Below are positions 8,603 through 16,986 of a stretch of 57,569 nucleotides of DNA, piece after piece. Numbering within the stretch: the stretch's first letter is position 1; the number at the start of each line of letters is the position of its first letter. Both the position numbers and the translations under genes were made by a program. The notes beneath the pieces were generated by a model. It made no database searches and was not told where the DNA came from. It was given only the letters and a program-made list of their open reading frames with translations. Source of the stretch: Brevibacillus gelatini (GTDB lineage Bacteria > Bacillota > Bacilli > Brevibacillales > Brevibacillaceae); NCBI RefSeq assembly GCF_003710935.1, contig NZ_RHHS01000018.1, forward strand, positions 1 through 57,569. Reading direction: 5' to 3'.

Positions 8603-9871
8603 CTATACTCCCTCCCCTCTCAGCAGTTGATCTGTCGGAATCCGCACTTCGAAGTGCGTCCACAGCCCTTTGTCGTGCAAAATTTGCAGTTGTCCCTGCA
8701 AACTCTGCACGATGCCCCTCGCGTGTGTCAAGCCGATGCCAGTGGACGCGTTTCCTTTCTCATCATACTTGGTCGTATAGCCAGGTTCAAACACCCATTC
8801 CCGTTCCTCCTGCGAAATCCCCGGTCCGCTGTCCAGCACGGAAAAGACAATGTAGCGCCCGTCCAACTGGACATTCAATACAATTTTACCCGATTCGTCA
8901 ATCGCTTCTACCGCATTGGCCACCACATTGTTCAGCACAGACAATAGCGCGTAAATCTGATTCGTCGACAAGCTGGCATAACAGTGCCATGTAAACTGAA
9001 TCTGTTTTCCGAGCATCTCTGCATACTTCCGGTTGGCTCGCATCACCAGATCGCACAGCTCGCTGATCGGCAGTTGGGCAGCGAGTCCTTCCTGGTTAAT
9101 CAGCTTGGAGATGCCCGCGAGGATGCGCTGCGAATCTTTTTTTACCTCGTGCACATTTTCGGCAATCGCCAGCGCCGCCGGAGATTCCGCTGGATGCGAG
9201 GTCAAAAGCCGCCTGTACAGCCGATAGCTCTCACGCGTAATGTCTTCCAGTTGCGTCATCGACTTGCGCAGGTAGAACGCCTCTTCGTACAGTTCTGTGT
9301 TAATCATCCGCAGCCGCTCCAGCTCCTGCTGCCGCACCTCCCCGACCGCGCGAATTTGCCGAATCGAGACGCTGTTGTACAACCCGACGGCAAAAAAGCT
9401 GCGCAACACGCCGAAGAACAGGAGCATGAAAAAGCTCTGCCACGTAAGCGGCGAAAAATCGGTAACATACTCGCGCACCCGCAACTCAACCAGGTTGGAC
9501 AAAAAGTCGACAGACGCGCCGATCAGCCCCAGCTTCAGCGGAAACTCCAGGTAGTCTCTGGCCCGCAGCAACCGGAACAAAATGGCGAAGCTGAAGTAGT
9601 AAAAGGCAGACGGCAGGTGGACTGACACACTCTCCAGGAGCGGCCGATAAGCCATCAGCAAATCCAGCCCGACGCGAAAAATGAGAATGAACGTCCCGGT
9701 CAAAAAGCCGGTCAAGATCACAGGGACAGACGAAAACCAAAGCAGGCCGAAAAAGAAAGCGGCAATCCCCAGCGAGAAACGAAACGATCCCCCGAACGGG
9801 TTGACCTTCATCTCTCCGAAAAAGGCGGTTGCCAGCATAATAATCGTGAGGACCAGCAGGCGCTCGCGCAT
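8603..9871 (-). CDS. glnK: Sensor histidine kinase GlnK (YcbA type)
   Basis: Membrane sensor kinase of 422 residues. The first 180 residues hold five to six hydrophobic helices with no large extracellular domain; then comes a coiled-coil linker, a region around HEVKKDSQ that carries the likely phospho-accepting His, and a GHKL ATPase domain with N box NNVVANAVEAID, G1 DSGPGIS and G2 TGIGLTHARG. It forms an operon with glnL (3-base gap). A terminator separates it from glnP, so it may also have its own promoter. Inferred signal: glutamine, from the homologous Bacillus system and from the adjacent transporter. Confidence 0.82.
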   Translation of the reverse strand: MRERLLVLTIIMLATAFFGEMKVNPFGGSFRFSLGIAAFFFGLLWFSSVPVILTGFLTGTFILIFRVGLDLLMAYRPLLESVSVHLPSAFYYFSFAILFRLLRARDYLEFPLKLGLIGASVDFLSNLVELRVREYVTDFSPLTWQSFFMLLFFGVLRSFFAVGLYNSVSIRQIRAVGEVRQQELERLRMINTELYEEAFYLRKSMTQLEDITRESYRLYRRLLTSHPAESPAALAIAENVHEVKKDSQRILAGISKLINQEGLAAQLPISELCDLVMRANRKYAEMLGKQIQFTWHCYASLSTNQIYALLSVLNNVVANAVEAIDESGKIVLNVQLDGRYIVFSVLDSGPGISQEEREWVFEPGYTTKYDEKGNASTGIGLTHARGIVQSLQGQLQILHDKGLWTHFEVRIPTDQLLRGEGV

Positions 9872-9892
9872 AAATGCCCCCTTTCGTACATA

Positions 9893-9932
9893 AAAAGATC
9901 TCCCATTCTTATTTTACAAAGAACCGGAGATC
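9893..9932 (-). terminator. Terminator between glnP and glnK
   Basis: On the minus strand GATCTCC and GGAGATC pair across a long loop and are followed by five T. It is probably partial and may tune expression of the downstream two-component genes relative to the transporter. Confidence 0.55.
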
Positions 9933-9951
9933 GAAAAAAGTTGCCGTTCCA

Positions 9952-10602
9952 TCAGGCGTGTTTGTTTTCAAGACGTTTGGAAACGATTGACAAACCGTAG
10001 TTGACCACAAAGTACATGACCGCTACCAGCAGGAAGATCGGGATCACGTAGTTGACGTTTCGCCCATTGATGATTTGCGCGTGGTTCATCAGCTCCGGCA
10101 GCGCGATCACGACCGCGAGCGAGGTATCCTTCAAAAGCGAGATAAACTGGCTGACAATTGGCGGAACCATCCGTCTGAGCGCCTGTGGCAGCACGATATG
10201 CCAAAGCGTCTGTACGTAAGTCAGACCAGAAGAACGCGCAGCCTCAATCTGCCCTTTTTCCACTGATTTCAAACCGCTGCGCACGATTTCCGACAGCATG
10301 GCAGCCTCAAAGATGACCAGCGCCAGCACAGCCGCATAAAACTTGTCCAGCTTGATGCCGACCTCCGGCAAGGCAAAGTACGTAAAGAAAATAATCAACA
10401 AGAGCGGCAAGTTGCGAATCAGCTCGACGGCGGTCGCCAGCACCTGGGAGACGACGGGAATTTTCGCGTAGCGCAGAACCCCTACGACGATGGCAATGGC
10501 AAAGCTGAACACAATCGATAAAAAGGCAACCTGCAAAGTAATCCAGAAACCTTCTAGCAGGAAGGTCAAATGACTGGGCGCGTATGCTCCGATAAAGTCC
10601 AT
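9952..10602 (-). CDS. glnP: Glutamine ABC transporter permease GlnP
   Basis: A 216-residue inner-membrane permease of the HisMQ/GlnP family with about five membrane segments and the EAA loop (EAARSSGLTYVQTLWHIVLP) that docks to the ATPase. It starts 15 bases after the other permease gene and is the last of glnQHMP. The two permeases would pair as a heterodimer. Polar amino acid specificity is clear; glutamine rather than glutamate is inferred from the linked GlnK-GlnL genes. Confidence 0.85.
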   Translation of the reverse strand: MDFIGAYAPSHLTFLLEGFWITLQVAFLSIVFSFAIAIVVGVLRYAKIPVVSQVLATAVELIRNLPLLLIIFFTYFALPEVGIKLDKFYAAVLALVIFEAAMLSEIVRSGLKSVEKGQIEAARSSGLTYVQTLWHIVLPQALRRMVPPIVSQFISLLKDTSLAVVIALPELMNHAQIINGRNVNYVIPIFLLVAVMYFVVNYGLSIVSKRLENKHA

Positions 10603-10617
10603 GATGTCCCCTCCCCC

Positions 10618-11271
10618 TTAGCGGCTTCCAGCCAAGCGTCGCTCCAGGTGGCCTACGAGCAAGCTCAACGGAAGTGTCAGAATCAGATAAAAGCATGCGA
10701 CAAAAATGTAAACGTCAAACGTCACAAACGTCTCGGCGGAAATCAGGTCGCCGAAATACATCAGGTCAAGACCGGCAATGACACCGAGCACCGAGGAGTT
10801 TTTCACCAGGTTGATAAACTGGTTGCCCATCGGCGGGATCACGACCTTGATCGCTTGCGGCAAAATGATGTAGCGCATCGCCTGGTTGTAGGTCAGACCC
10901 GAGGAGCGTGCTGCTTCCATCTGTCCTTTTGGAATCGCCTGAATCCCGGCACGAATCGTCTCCGCGATAAAAGCAGCCGTATAGACGGTCAGTCCGAGCG
11001 TCCCTGCGACAAATGGCGAAAGGACAATCCCGAGTGCCGGCAATCCGACGAAAAACAGGAAGACGACGAGAATCAGCGGGATGTTGCGCACAAACTCAAC
11101 GTAAGCGGTACCGATCCAGTTGAGCGGGCGAATCGGTGAAATCCGAAAAATCGCGAAAATCGTCCCTAAGGCAAAGCTTCCGACAAGAGCGAGCAAGCTG
11201 GCTTGCACGGTGTTCCAGAAGCCTTCGAGAAACATGTCCCCGTGCTCAAACAAGATAGAAAAATCGATCAT
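10618..11271 (-). CDS. glnM: Glutamine ABC transporter permease GlnM
   Basis: Second HisMQ-type permease, 217 residues from the ATG at 11271 (MIDFSILFEHGD), which sits behind AGGGGGA. A longer reading to 11334 is possible, but its extra N terminus is not family-like. Membrane helices and the EAA loop (EAARSSGLTYNQAMRYIILP) are present. It lies between the binding-protein gene and glnP. Confidence 0.85.
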   Translation of the reverse strand: MIDFSILFEHGDMFLEGFWNTVQASLLALVGSFALGTIFAIFRISPIRPLNWIGTAYVEFVRNIPLILVVFLFFVGLPALGIVLSPFVAGTLGLTVYTAAFIAETIRAGIQAIPKGQMEAARSSGLTYNQAMRYIILPQAIKVVIPPMGNQFINLVKNSSVLGVIAGLDLMYFGDLISAETFVTFDVYIFVACFYLILTLPLSLLVGHLERRLAGSR

Positions 11272-11354
11272 CTCTGTTGCGATCCCCCTAGTCGTAAGAA
11301 AATAAGGGAATGAGCGGCAGAGTGAACCGCTCATCCGTCATGGAGTCGAACCGC

Positions 11355-12206
11355 TTAATTTTTTGGTTTTTCCCCGATCCATTTTTCATAAATCTTGTCG
11401 TACTCACCGTTTTCTTTCATTTCTTTCAGCAGGTCGTTCACCACTTTTACAAACTCAGCGTCGCCTTTGTTGATCGCGATGCCGTATGGCTCTTCGGTGA
11501 AGGTTTCTTCGGTTACGCGGAAGTTTGGATCTTGCTTCGCCATACCGTACAGCAGAGCGTTATCGGTCGTCAGCGCGTCACCTTGGCCAGCTTTGAGCGC
11601 GGTGAAGGCTTCTGCGTAGTTTTCAAACTCCAGCACTTCTGCTTCCGGTGCGCTCTCGCGAATGTTTTTCGCGGAAGTCGAGCCTTTTGCGGTCAGCACT
11701 TTCATGCCTTTTTGCAAGTCTTTTACGCTGTTGATCGGGCTGTCCTTTTTCACCAGCAAGGATTGTCCTGCCATGAAGTACACATCGGAGAAGTCTACTT
11801 CTTTTTTGCGTTCCTCGGTGATGGTCATTGTCGCGATAATCGCGTCAATCTCACCGTTTTTCAGCATCGGGATACGCGTTTTGGAGGTAACTTCCTTCAG
11901 CTCGATCTTGTTCTCGTCCCCGAGCACTTTTTTCGCAATCGCTTTGGCGATGTCGATGTCGAAGCCTTCTACGTTGCCTGTCGTCGGGTCTTTCAGTCCG
12001 AACAGGTTCAGGTCGTACTTCACGCCCACGACAAACTTGTCTCTTTCTTTGATTTTTGCCAATGTTCCGGCACCTGCGCTCGCACCAGTTGCAGAGCCTT
12101 CCGCGCCTCCTTCGGTTTTGCCCCCGCCACAGCCTGCCAGTGCAGTTGCGCTAAGCATCAATACAAGACCCATACCTGCAATTTTTTTCCACAAGCTTTT
12201 TTTCAT
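11355..12206 (-). CDS. glnH: Glutamine-binding lipoprotein GlnH
   Basis: Extracellular solute-binding lipoprotein of the family 3 type, 283 residues. It has a lipobox (LSATALAGC) with Cys near residue 26, a short Gly/Ala/Ser linker, then the two-lobe binding fold with typical patterns such as GFDIDIAKAIAKKVLG, the segment MTITEERKKEVDFS and a closing LLKEMKENGEYDKIYEKW. It is second in the operon after the ATPase. It captures glutamine or a related polar amino acid for the GlnMP-GlnQ importer. Confidence 0.88.
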   Translation of the reverse strand: MKKSLWKKIAGMGLVLMLSATALAGCGGGKTEGGAEGSATGASAGAGTLAKIKERDKFVVGVKYDLNLFGLKDPTTGNVEGFDIDIAKAIAKKVLGDENKIELKEVTSKTRIPMLKNGEIDAIIATMTITEERKKEVDFSDVYFMAGQSLLVKKDSPINSVKDLQKGMKVLTAKGSTSAKNIRESAPEAEVLEFENYAEAFTALKAGQGDALTTDNALLYGMAKQDPNFRVTEETFTEEPYGIAINKGDAEFVKVVNDLLKEMKENGEYDKIYEKWIGEKPKN

Positions 12207-12240
12207 CTGAATTACCCCTCTTCTCTTTTTATTTGTATGT

Positions 12241-12969
12241 TTAGTGATTCAAAATGCGGCTCAGGAACAGGCGCGCGCGCTCTTCACGCGGATTTTCGAA
12301 AAATTCCTTCGGCGTAGCCTCTTCGAGAATCCGGCCCTGGTCCATGAACACGATCCGGTCTGCCACTTCGCGGGCAAAGCCCATTTCGTGGGTGACCACG
12401 ACCATCGTCATGCCTTCCTTCGCCAGCTTTTTCATAACATCCAATACTTCCCCGATTGTCTCGGGATCGAGCGCTGAGGTCGGCTCGTCAAACAGCATGA
12501 TTTTCGGCCGCATGGCTAGTCCGCGCGCAATCGCTACACGCTGCTGCTGACCGCCTGAGAGTTGGGTCGGAAACTTGTCCACTTTATCCGGAATCCCTAC
12601 TTTTTCCAGGTAATAAAGAGCCGTTTCCTCTGCTTCTTTCTGCGATACGCCCAGCACCTTGATCGGCGCAAGCGTAATGTTTTCCAACACTGTTTTGTGC
12701 GGATACAGATTGAAATGCTGGAACACCATGCCGATGTTGCGGCGCAGCTTGTTGATGTCGGTGTTTTTGTCGTTTACTTTTACCCCGTCCACCAGCAGTT
12801 CACCGCTTGTAACCGTTTCCAATCTGTTGATGCAACGAACCATCGTACTTTTACCCGACCCGGACGGGCCAATGACGACGACTACTTCTCCCTGGTTGAT
12901 ATGCAGGTCGATGTTTTTCAGGACGTGAAAGTTCCCGTAATGTTTGTTTACTTGATGAAAACTAATCAA
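12241..12969 (-). CDS. glnQ: Glutamine ABC transporter ATPase GlnQ
   Basis: A 242-residue polar amino acid transporter ATPase: Walker A GPSGSGKS (residues 34-41), Q-loop in [14 protein letters not shown], signature LSGGQQQR, Walker [15 protein letters not shown] and switch His in VVTHEMGFA. First gene of glnQHMP; the AT-rich 200 bases upstream contain several plausible promoter elements and a weak terminator for the gene beyond. Confidence 0.9.
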   Translation of the reverse strand: MISFHQVNKHYGNFHVLKNIDLHINQGEVVVVIGPSGSGKSTMVRCINRLETVTSGELLVDGVKVNDKNTDINKLRRNIGMVFQHFNLYPHKTVLENITLAPIKVLGVSQKEAEETALYYLEKVGIPDKVDKFPTQLSGGQQQRVAIARGLAMRPKIMLFDEPTSALDPETIGEVLDVMKKLAKEGMTMVVVTHEMGFAREVADRIVFMDQGRILEEATPKEFFENPREERARLFLSRILNH

Positions 12970-13173
12970 CCAGATCCCCCCTTGCTCTCTGTCTTAGTTG
13001 AATAGTAAGGACGAACTACCCGAATCTACTGAAAAATACAAAGTATATTATTTTTCTTTATAATTTTCTAATAATAAAGTCATCGTTTCCGCTTTTTGTC
13101 GTGGAAGAAAAACAAAAAACCCAGCCGCTTCCTGCCTGTTTGGCACAGAAAACGACCGGGTTAACTTTGCTGT

Positions 13174-13464
13174 CTATTGCTCTTTTTTCAATCGCGCATC
13201 CAGAACGAAGTTGCCAAATGGCAAGAGCGACGCGACAAACGCGCCAATCACCTTGAGAACAGACCATTTGTCTTTCAAGGTCACATGCGCCAGCGCCAAA
13301 ATGTAGAGGACAAAAAACAACCCGTGCAGCGATCCGACGATCTTTACAGCCTCGGGAAAATTGAAATAGTACTTCAATGGCATGGCAATCAGGAGCAATA
13401 CCAGATACGAAATTCCTTCGATAATGCCGATGACGCGAAAACGTCCGAGTGCGGTATTCATCAT
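13174..13464 (-). CDS. DUF3817 small integral membrane protein (YdzA-like)
   Basis: A 96-residue protein with three hydrophobic segments and the DUF3817 pattern (RVIGIIEGISYLVLL near the start, GSLHGLFFVLYI in the middle and a basic C terminus). Function unknown; it is common in Bacillales and Actinobacteria as a single gene. Start at 13464 (MMNTALG), with the next Met as the alternative. A hairpin with AACCC/GGGTT arms at about 13118-13162 probably ends it. Confidence 0.8.
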   Translation of the reverse strand: MMNTALGRFRVIGIIEGISYLVLLLIAMPLKYYFNFPEAVKIVGSLHGLFFVLYILALAHVTLKDKWSVLKVIGAFVASLLPFGNFVLDARLKKEQ

Positions 13465-13667
13465 GTGCAGATACCATCCTTGCCCGTAATTATCACCATT
13501 ATAAACGAAAAACTATCAAAATGATGGGAATTGCCCATTGTTCATAATAAATTCAAAACTAGCGGCCCCACGCTTCTTCCCGGATGCACTCCATCCAGCA
13601 CACTTCTGCATGCAGATGCTCGCTGGCCCCGCGCCGAATGGTCCCTCGCTCCCCAGTCCCTCTCCGC

Positions 13668-15191
13668 TTACCCGCGTTCAGGATTGGGTTGCGTTGCGTT
13701 TTTCGCCTTGGCGAACACTCTCTCGTTGCCCATCAGCGCAATACAGGCGACGGCGAGAATGGCAGGCACGAGTGCCCACATGAACGTCTGCGCAATCGAG
13801 GAGGCGAGAATATCCGTGATCGTCTCCAGCACTGGAGCCGGGATCGCCGCCCGCGCTTCCGGTGTCAAAATCGCTCGCGGGTCCGTGATCGCCTCGACGG
13901 CCCCTTGTCCCGAAAAAGCCGACGCCATGCTGTTTTCAAACTGGTTGCGCTGCAAAATGCCAAAAACGGTAATCCCCAGCGTCATGCCGAGCGAGCGGGC
14001 AAACGAGTTGGTCGAGCTGGCCGAGCCTCTCTGCCGCATGTCAAAGCCGTGCACCGCCGACATTCCCAATACGGAAAAAGAAAATCCGACACCAAAGCCT
14101 GTCAAAATCATGTACACCGTGACAGTGGAACGGGCCATTTCAGGCGACAGTGTACCGAGCAGAAAGATCCCCGGTACGAAAAAGACAGCGGACAGCAGCA
14201 TGATGCTGCGAAAGCTCATCTTCGTCGTGAGAAATCCGCCCAGTTGGCTGCCGACTACAGAAGCGAGCATCATCGGTGTCAAGAGCAGCCCGGAATTGGT
14301 TGCAGACCCGCCGTACACCCCCTGGATGAAGATCGGCAAATAGACAGTCGTAATGATAAAAGCGGCACCGTACAAGAGTGAGACCGCATTGGTCGTCGCA
14401 AACAGCCTCTGCTTGAACATCGCAAACGAAATAATCGGTTCGGACGCTCTCTTTTCTACCAACAAAAACACAATGAACAGCAGCGCAAAGGCCGTGAACA
14501 GTCCCATGATCTGTACGGAATCCCAGGCGTACTGGTTGCCGCCAAGCTCCAGGGCAAACATCAGGCTGACGACCGCTCCGACAAGCGTAATCGCTCCCCA
14601 CCAGTCGATGCTCTGTTTGCGATGCTCCAGCGACTCGCGGTAGTACACGCTGATAAACCAGAGCGACAAAGCCCCGATCGGCACGTTGATGTAAAAAATC
14701 CAGTGCCAGCTGACATACTCCGTTATGTACGCGCCTAGCAGCGGCCCGAACACGCTGGACGTACCGAAAACCGCCCCGAACAGCCCTGTCATTTTCCCGC
14801 GTTTTTCCGGCGGAAACACATCAAAAATGATCGTAAAGGCAATCGGCATCAACGCGCCGCCGCCGATCCCCTGAATCGCGCGATAAATGCTCAGCTCGAC
14901 AATACTGTTCGCTGTCCCGCACAAAATGGAACCTACCAAAAAAACGATCAGACCAAAAATGTAAAACCGCTTGCGCCCGTACATGTCGGACAACTTGCCG
15001 AAAATCGGCATCCCGGCCATCGTCGCGACCATGTAGGCAGACGTCACCCAGACAAACTTGTCCATGCCGCCCAGCTCGCCCACAATCGTTCCCATCGCGG
15101 TCGCCACGATTGTGTTGTCCATGGACGCCATCAAAAGACCAAGCATGAGCGCTGCGACGACAAAGTTCACGTTGCTTTCCCTGGCAATCAT
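13668..15191 (-). CDS. MFS drug exporter, DHA2 (14-TM) family
   Basis: A 507-residue EmrB/QacA-type proton-drug antiporter. About 14 membrane helices are visible, with motif D1-like MASMDNTIVATAMGTI in helix 1, motif A GKLSDMYGRKRFYI between helices 2 and 3, and motif C-like GPLLGAYITEYVSWHWIFYIN. The long loop near residue 430 is typical for the family. Start ATG at 15191 follows GGGAGGGG. No regulator gene is adjacent. Substrate unknown; probably lipophilic cations or antibiotics. Confidence 0.88.
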   Translation of the reverse strand: MIARESNVNFVVAALMLGLLMASMDNTIVATAMGTIVGELGGMDKFVWVTSAYMVATMAGMPIFGKLSDMYGRKRFYIFGLIVFLVGSILCGTANSIVELSIYRAIQGIGGGALMPIAFTIIFDVFPPEKRGKMTGLFGAVFGTSSVFGPLLGAYITEYVSWHWIFYINVPIGALSLWFISVYYRESLEHRKQSIDWWGAITLVGAVVSLMFALELGGNQYAWDSVQIMGLFTAFALLFIVFLLVEKRASEPIISFAMFKQRLFATTNAVSLLYGAAFIITTVYLPIFIQGVYGGSATNSGLLLTPMMLASVVGSQLGGFLTTKMSFRSIMLLSAVFFVPGIFLLGTLSPEMARSTVTVYMILTGFGVGFSFSVLGMSAVHGFDMRQRGSASSTNSFARSLGMTLGITVFGILQRNQFENSMASAFSGQGAVEAITDPRAILTPEARAAIPAPVLETITDILASSIAQTFMWALVPAILAVACIALMGNERVFAKAKNATQPNPERG

Positions 15192-15293
15192 TGCCGGTCC
15201 CCTCCCTTATCCGTCAAATCAAACGAACCTCGTTTATTATGTGCAATTTTGACCATATGTCTATGTAGTTCCCCCCCTCTCTTTTCCCTGCTC

Positions 15294-15327
15294 AAAAAAG
15301 CACCTTCTCCGGGAAAAGAGAAGGTGC
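15294..15327 (-). terminator. Terminator after the flavoprotein gene
   Basis: Minus-strand hairpin GCACCTTCTC/GAGAAGGTGC followed by six T. Confidence 0.85.
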
Positions 15328-15339
15328 AGCAACATCGAC

Positions 15340-15909
15340 TCAGTTTGTTTTCAACACATCGTGATCGACATAACGCTCGCCATTCAACTCACTGATGACG
15401 TTGATCGCGACTTTGGCCCCGTCACCAGCAGTAATGATCGTATGTACGCTCACGCCAGCACACGTGCCTGCCGCCCAAATGCCTTCTATGTTCGTTTTTC
15501 CTTGTGCGTCAACATCTACCACTGTCTTGATGCGCGGCTCCGTTCCGTCCTTCGTTTTGACGCCAATCTCTTCCGCAAGCGCCACTACCGCGCCTGTCGC
15601 CAGGATGACGTGCTTCGCTTCAAACGAGCCTTTTTCCGCTGTCTCAACGACCAGTCCCTGCTCGGTTTTTTTCACGTTGATTACCTGGTCTTCCACCAGC
15701 TCTGCCCCGAATTTGGCAGCCTGCTTTTTCCCTGTCTCGATCAGGTCAGGGCCTGAGATTTCCATGATGCCATAGTGGTTTTCCATCCACGCGCGTTTGG
15801 TCATGCTCTTGTCATTGTCAATCAGCAAAGTCTTTTTCCCTGCCTTCGCGGCAAACAGTGCTGCACTTCCACCCGCTGGACCTGCTCCAACAATCACAAT
15901 ATCAAACAA
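15340..15909 (-). CDS. Small thioredoxin-reductase-like FAD oxidoreductase
   Basis: A 189-residue flavoprotein. The start is a TTG at 15909 behind AAAGGGGAGA; the longer upstream frame has no family-like sequence. It has the FAD dinucleotide motif VGAGPAGGSAALFAAKAG, a second ILATGA segment and the C-terminal GIWAAGTCAGVSVHTIITAGDGA that closes over FAD in thioredoxin reductases. It lacks the NADPH domain and the redox-active CxxC of true TrxB, so it is half-sized. Such truncated proteins are widespread in Bacillales; the partner and substrate are unknown. Confidence 0.75.
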   Translation of the reverse strand: MFDIVIVGAGPAGGSAALFAAKAGKKTLLIDNDKSMTKRAWMENHYGIMEISGPDLIETGKKQAAKFGAELVEDQVINVKKTEQGLVVETAEKGSFEAKHVILATGAVVALAEEIGVKTKDGTEPRIKTVVDVDAQGKTNIEGIWAAGTCAGVSVHTIITAGDGAKVAINVISELNGERYVDHDVLKTN

Positions 15910-16002
15910 AGAAATCTCCCCTTTCCAAAATACGTTACACAACTTTATTATATACTTTGTTTTAAAAAAGAAAAGGGTCTGACTGCAAGTAAACATATAA
16001 AA

Positions 16003-16047
16003 AAGCGCGAGACAAGCAACCAATTGCTTGACTCACGCCTTTTTGCT
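16003..16047 (-). terminator. Terminator after qoxD
   Basis: Minus-strand GGCGTGAGTCAAGCAA pairs with TTGCTTGTCTCGCG with one G-T and a mismatch, followed by six T; it ends the quinol oxidase operon. Confidence 0.8.
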
Positions 16048-16065
16048 TTCTTCCATAGGCAGTGC

Positions 16066-16380
16066 CTAGTATTTGTTGAACATCATGATCCAGATGGAAC
16101 CTGCGACGATCGTAAACACGATCACGAGGCCAAGGATCAATGTCTGTACGTTGTAGCGCGGTTTTTCCCCTTCACGAATGTGCATGAAGAAGAACAACTG
16201 AACAACGAATTGCAAGATGGCCATCACCATAATCGTAATGACGAGAGCCGTTTTCTCCATCATCTGGTTCATAACCAGCACCAGCGGGATAATGGTCAGC
16301 ACAATCGAGAGGATGAAGCCGATTACGTACGACTTCAGCGACCCGTGATTGTGATCGCCATGGTTTTGATGTTGTGTCAT
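16066..16380 (-). CDS. qoxD: Quinol oxidase subunit IV (QoxD/CyoD type)
   Basis: A 104-residue membrane protein with three helices and the family pattern LQFVVQLFFFMHI. It is the last gene of the oxidase operon, one base after the subunit III gene. The N terminus (HQNHGDHNHG) is His-rich, an extension not needed for the fold and echoed in subunit III. The subunit helps assembly or stability of the haem-copper oxidase. Confidence 0.85.
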   Translation of the reverse strand: MTQHQNHGDHNHGSLKSYVIGFILSIVLTIIPLVLVMNQMMEKTALVITIMVMAILQFVVQLFFFMHIREGEKPRYNVQTLILGLVIVFTIVAGSIWIMMFNKY

Positions 16381-16381
16381 C

Positions 16382-16984
16382 TTACATCACCCCCATCAGA
16401 TAGACGACTGTGAAGAGGAAGATCCACACAACGTCAAGGAAGTGCCAGTACAAGCTCAGATTGGTGATTTTGCGGCGAGTCACCGCGGTAATGCCGCGGC
16501 GCTTCAACTGCATCATCAGCCCGACCATCCAGAACAGACCGATGGATACGTGCAATCCGTGCGTACCAACCAGGGTGAAGAAGGATGACCAGTAGCCACT
16601 GGTGGCCATGGTTGCTCCTTCATGCACCAAATGCGTAAACTCGTTTACCTCCAGCACGACGAAGGCAAGACCAAGTGCAGCCGTTACAGCGAGCCACGCG
16701 ATCAGCTCATTTACTTTCCCTTTGTTCATCGCCAGCACAGCAAGTCCGCTGGTAAAGCTGCTGGTCAGCAGGATGAAGGTCGAAGCGATGATCCCGGGCA
16801 TTTCAAACAATTCTTTTCCAGTCGGTCCGCCAGCAAAGCTGTTCATCATTACCGCATAAGTGGCAAACAGCGTACCGAACAAAATGCAGTCCGTCACAAC
16901 GAAAATCCAGAAGCCAAGAACCTTTAGCTGCTCATGTTCTTCATGATGGTCGTGGCCATGACTATGGTCGTGATGATTAGCCAT
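16382..16984 (-). CDS. qoxC: Quinol oxidase subunit III
   Basis: A 200-residue haem-copper oxidase subunit III with five membrane helices and the conserved GTHGLHVSIGLFWM and LYWHFLDVVWIFLF segments. Its first 20 residues are unusually rich in His (NHHDHSHGHDHHEEHE). It lies between subunits I and IV with gaps of one and two bases, so translation is coupled. Confidence 0.9.
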   Translation of the reverse strand: MANHHDHSHGHDHHEEHEQLKVLGFWIFVVTDCILFGTLFATYAVMMNSFAGGPTGKELFEMPGIIASTFILLTSSFTSGLAVLAMNKGKVNELIAWLAVTAALGLAFVVLEVNEFTHLVHEGATMATSGYWSSFFTLVGTHGLHVSIGLFWMVGLMMQLKRRGITAVTRRKITNLSLYWHFLDVVWIFLFTVVYLMGVM

Positions 16985-16986
16985 CC

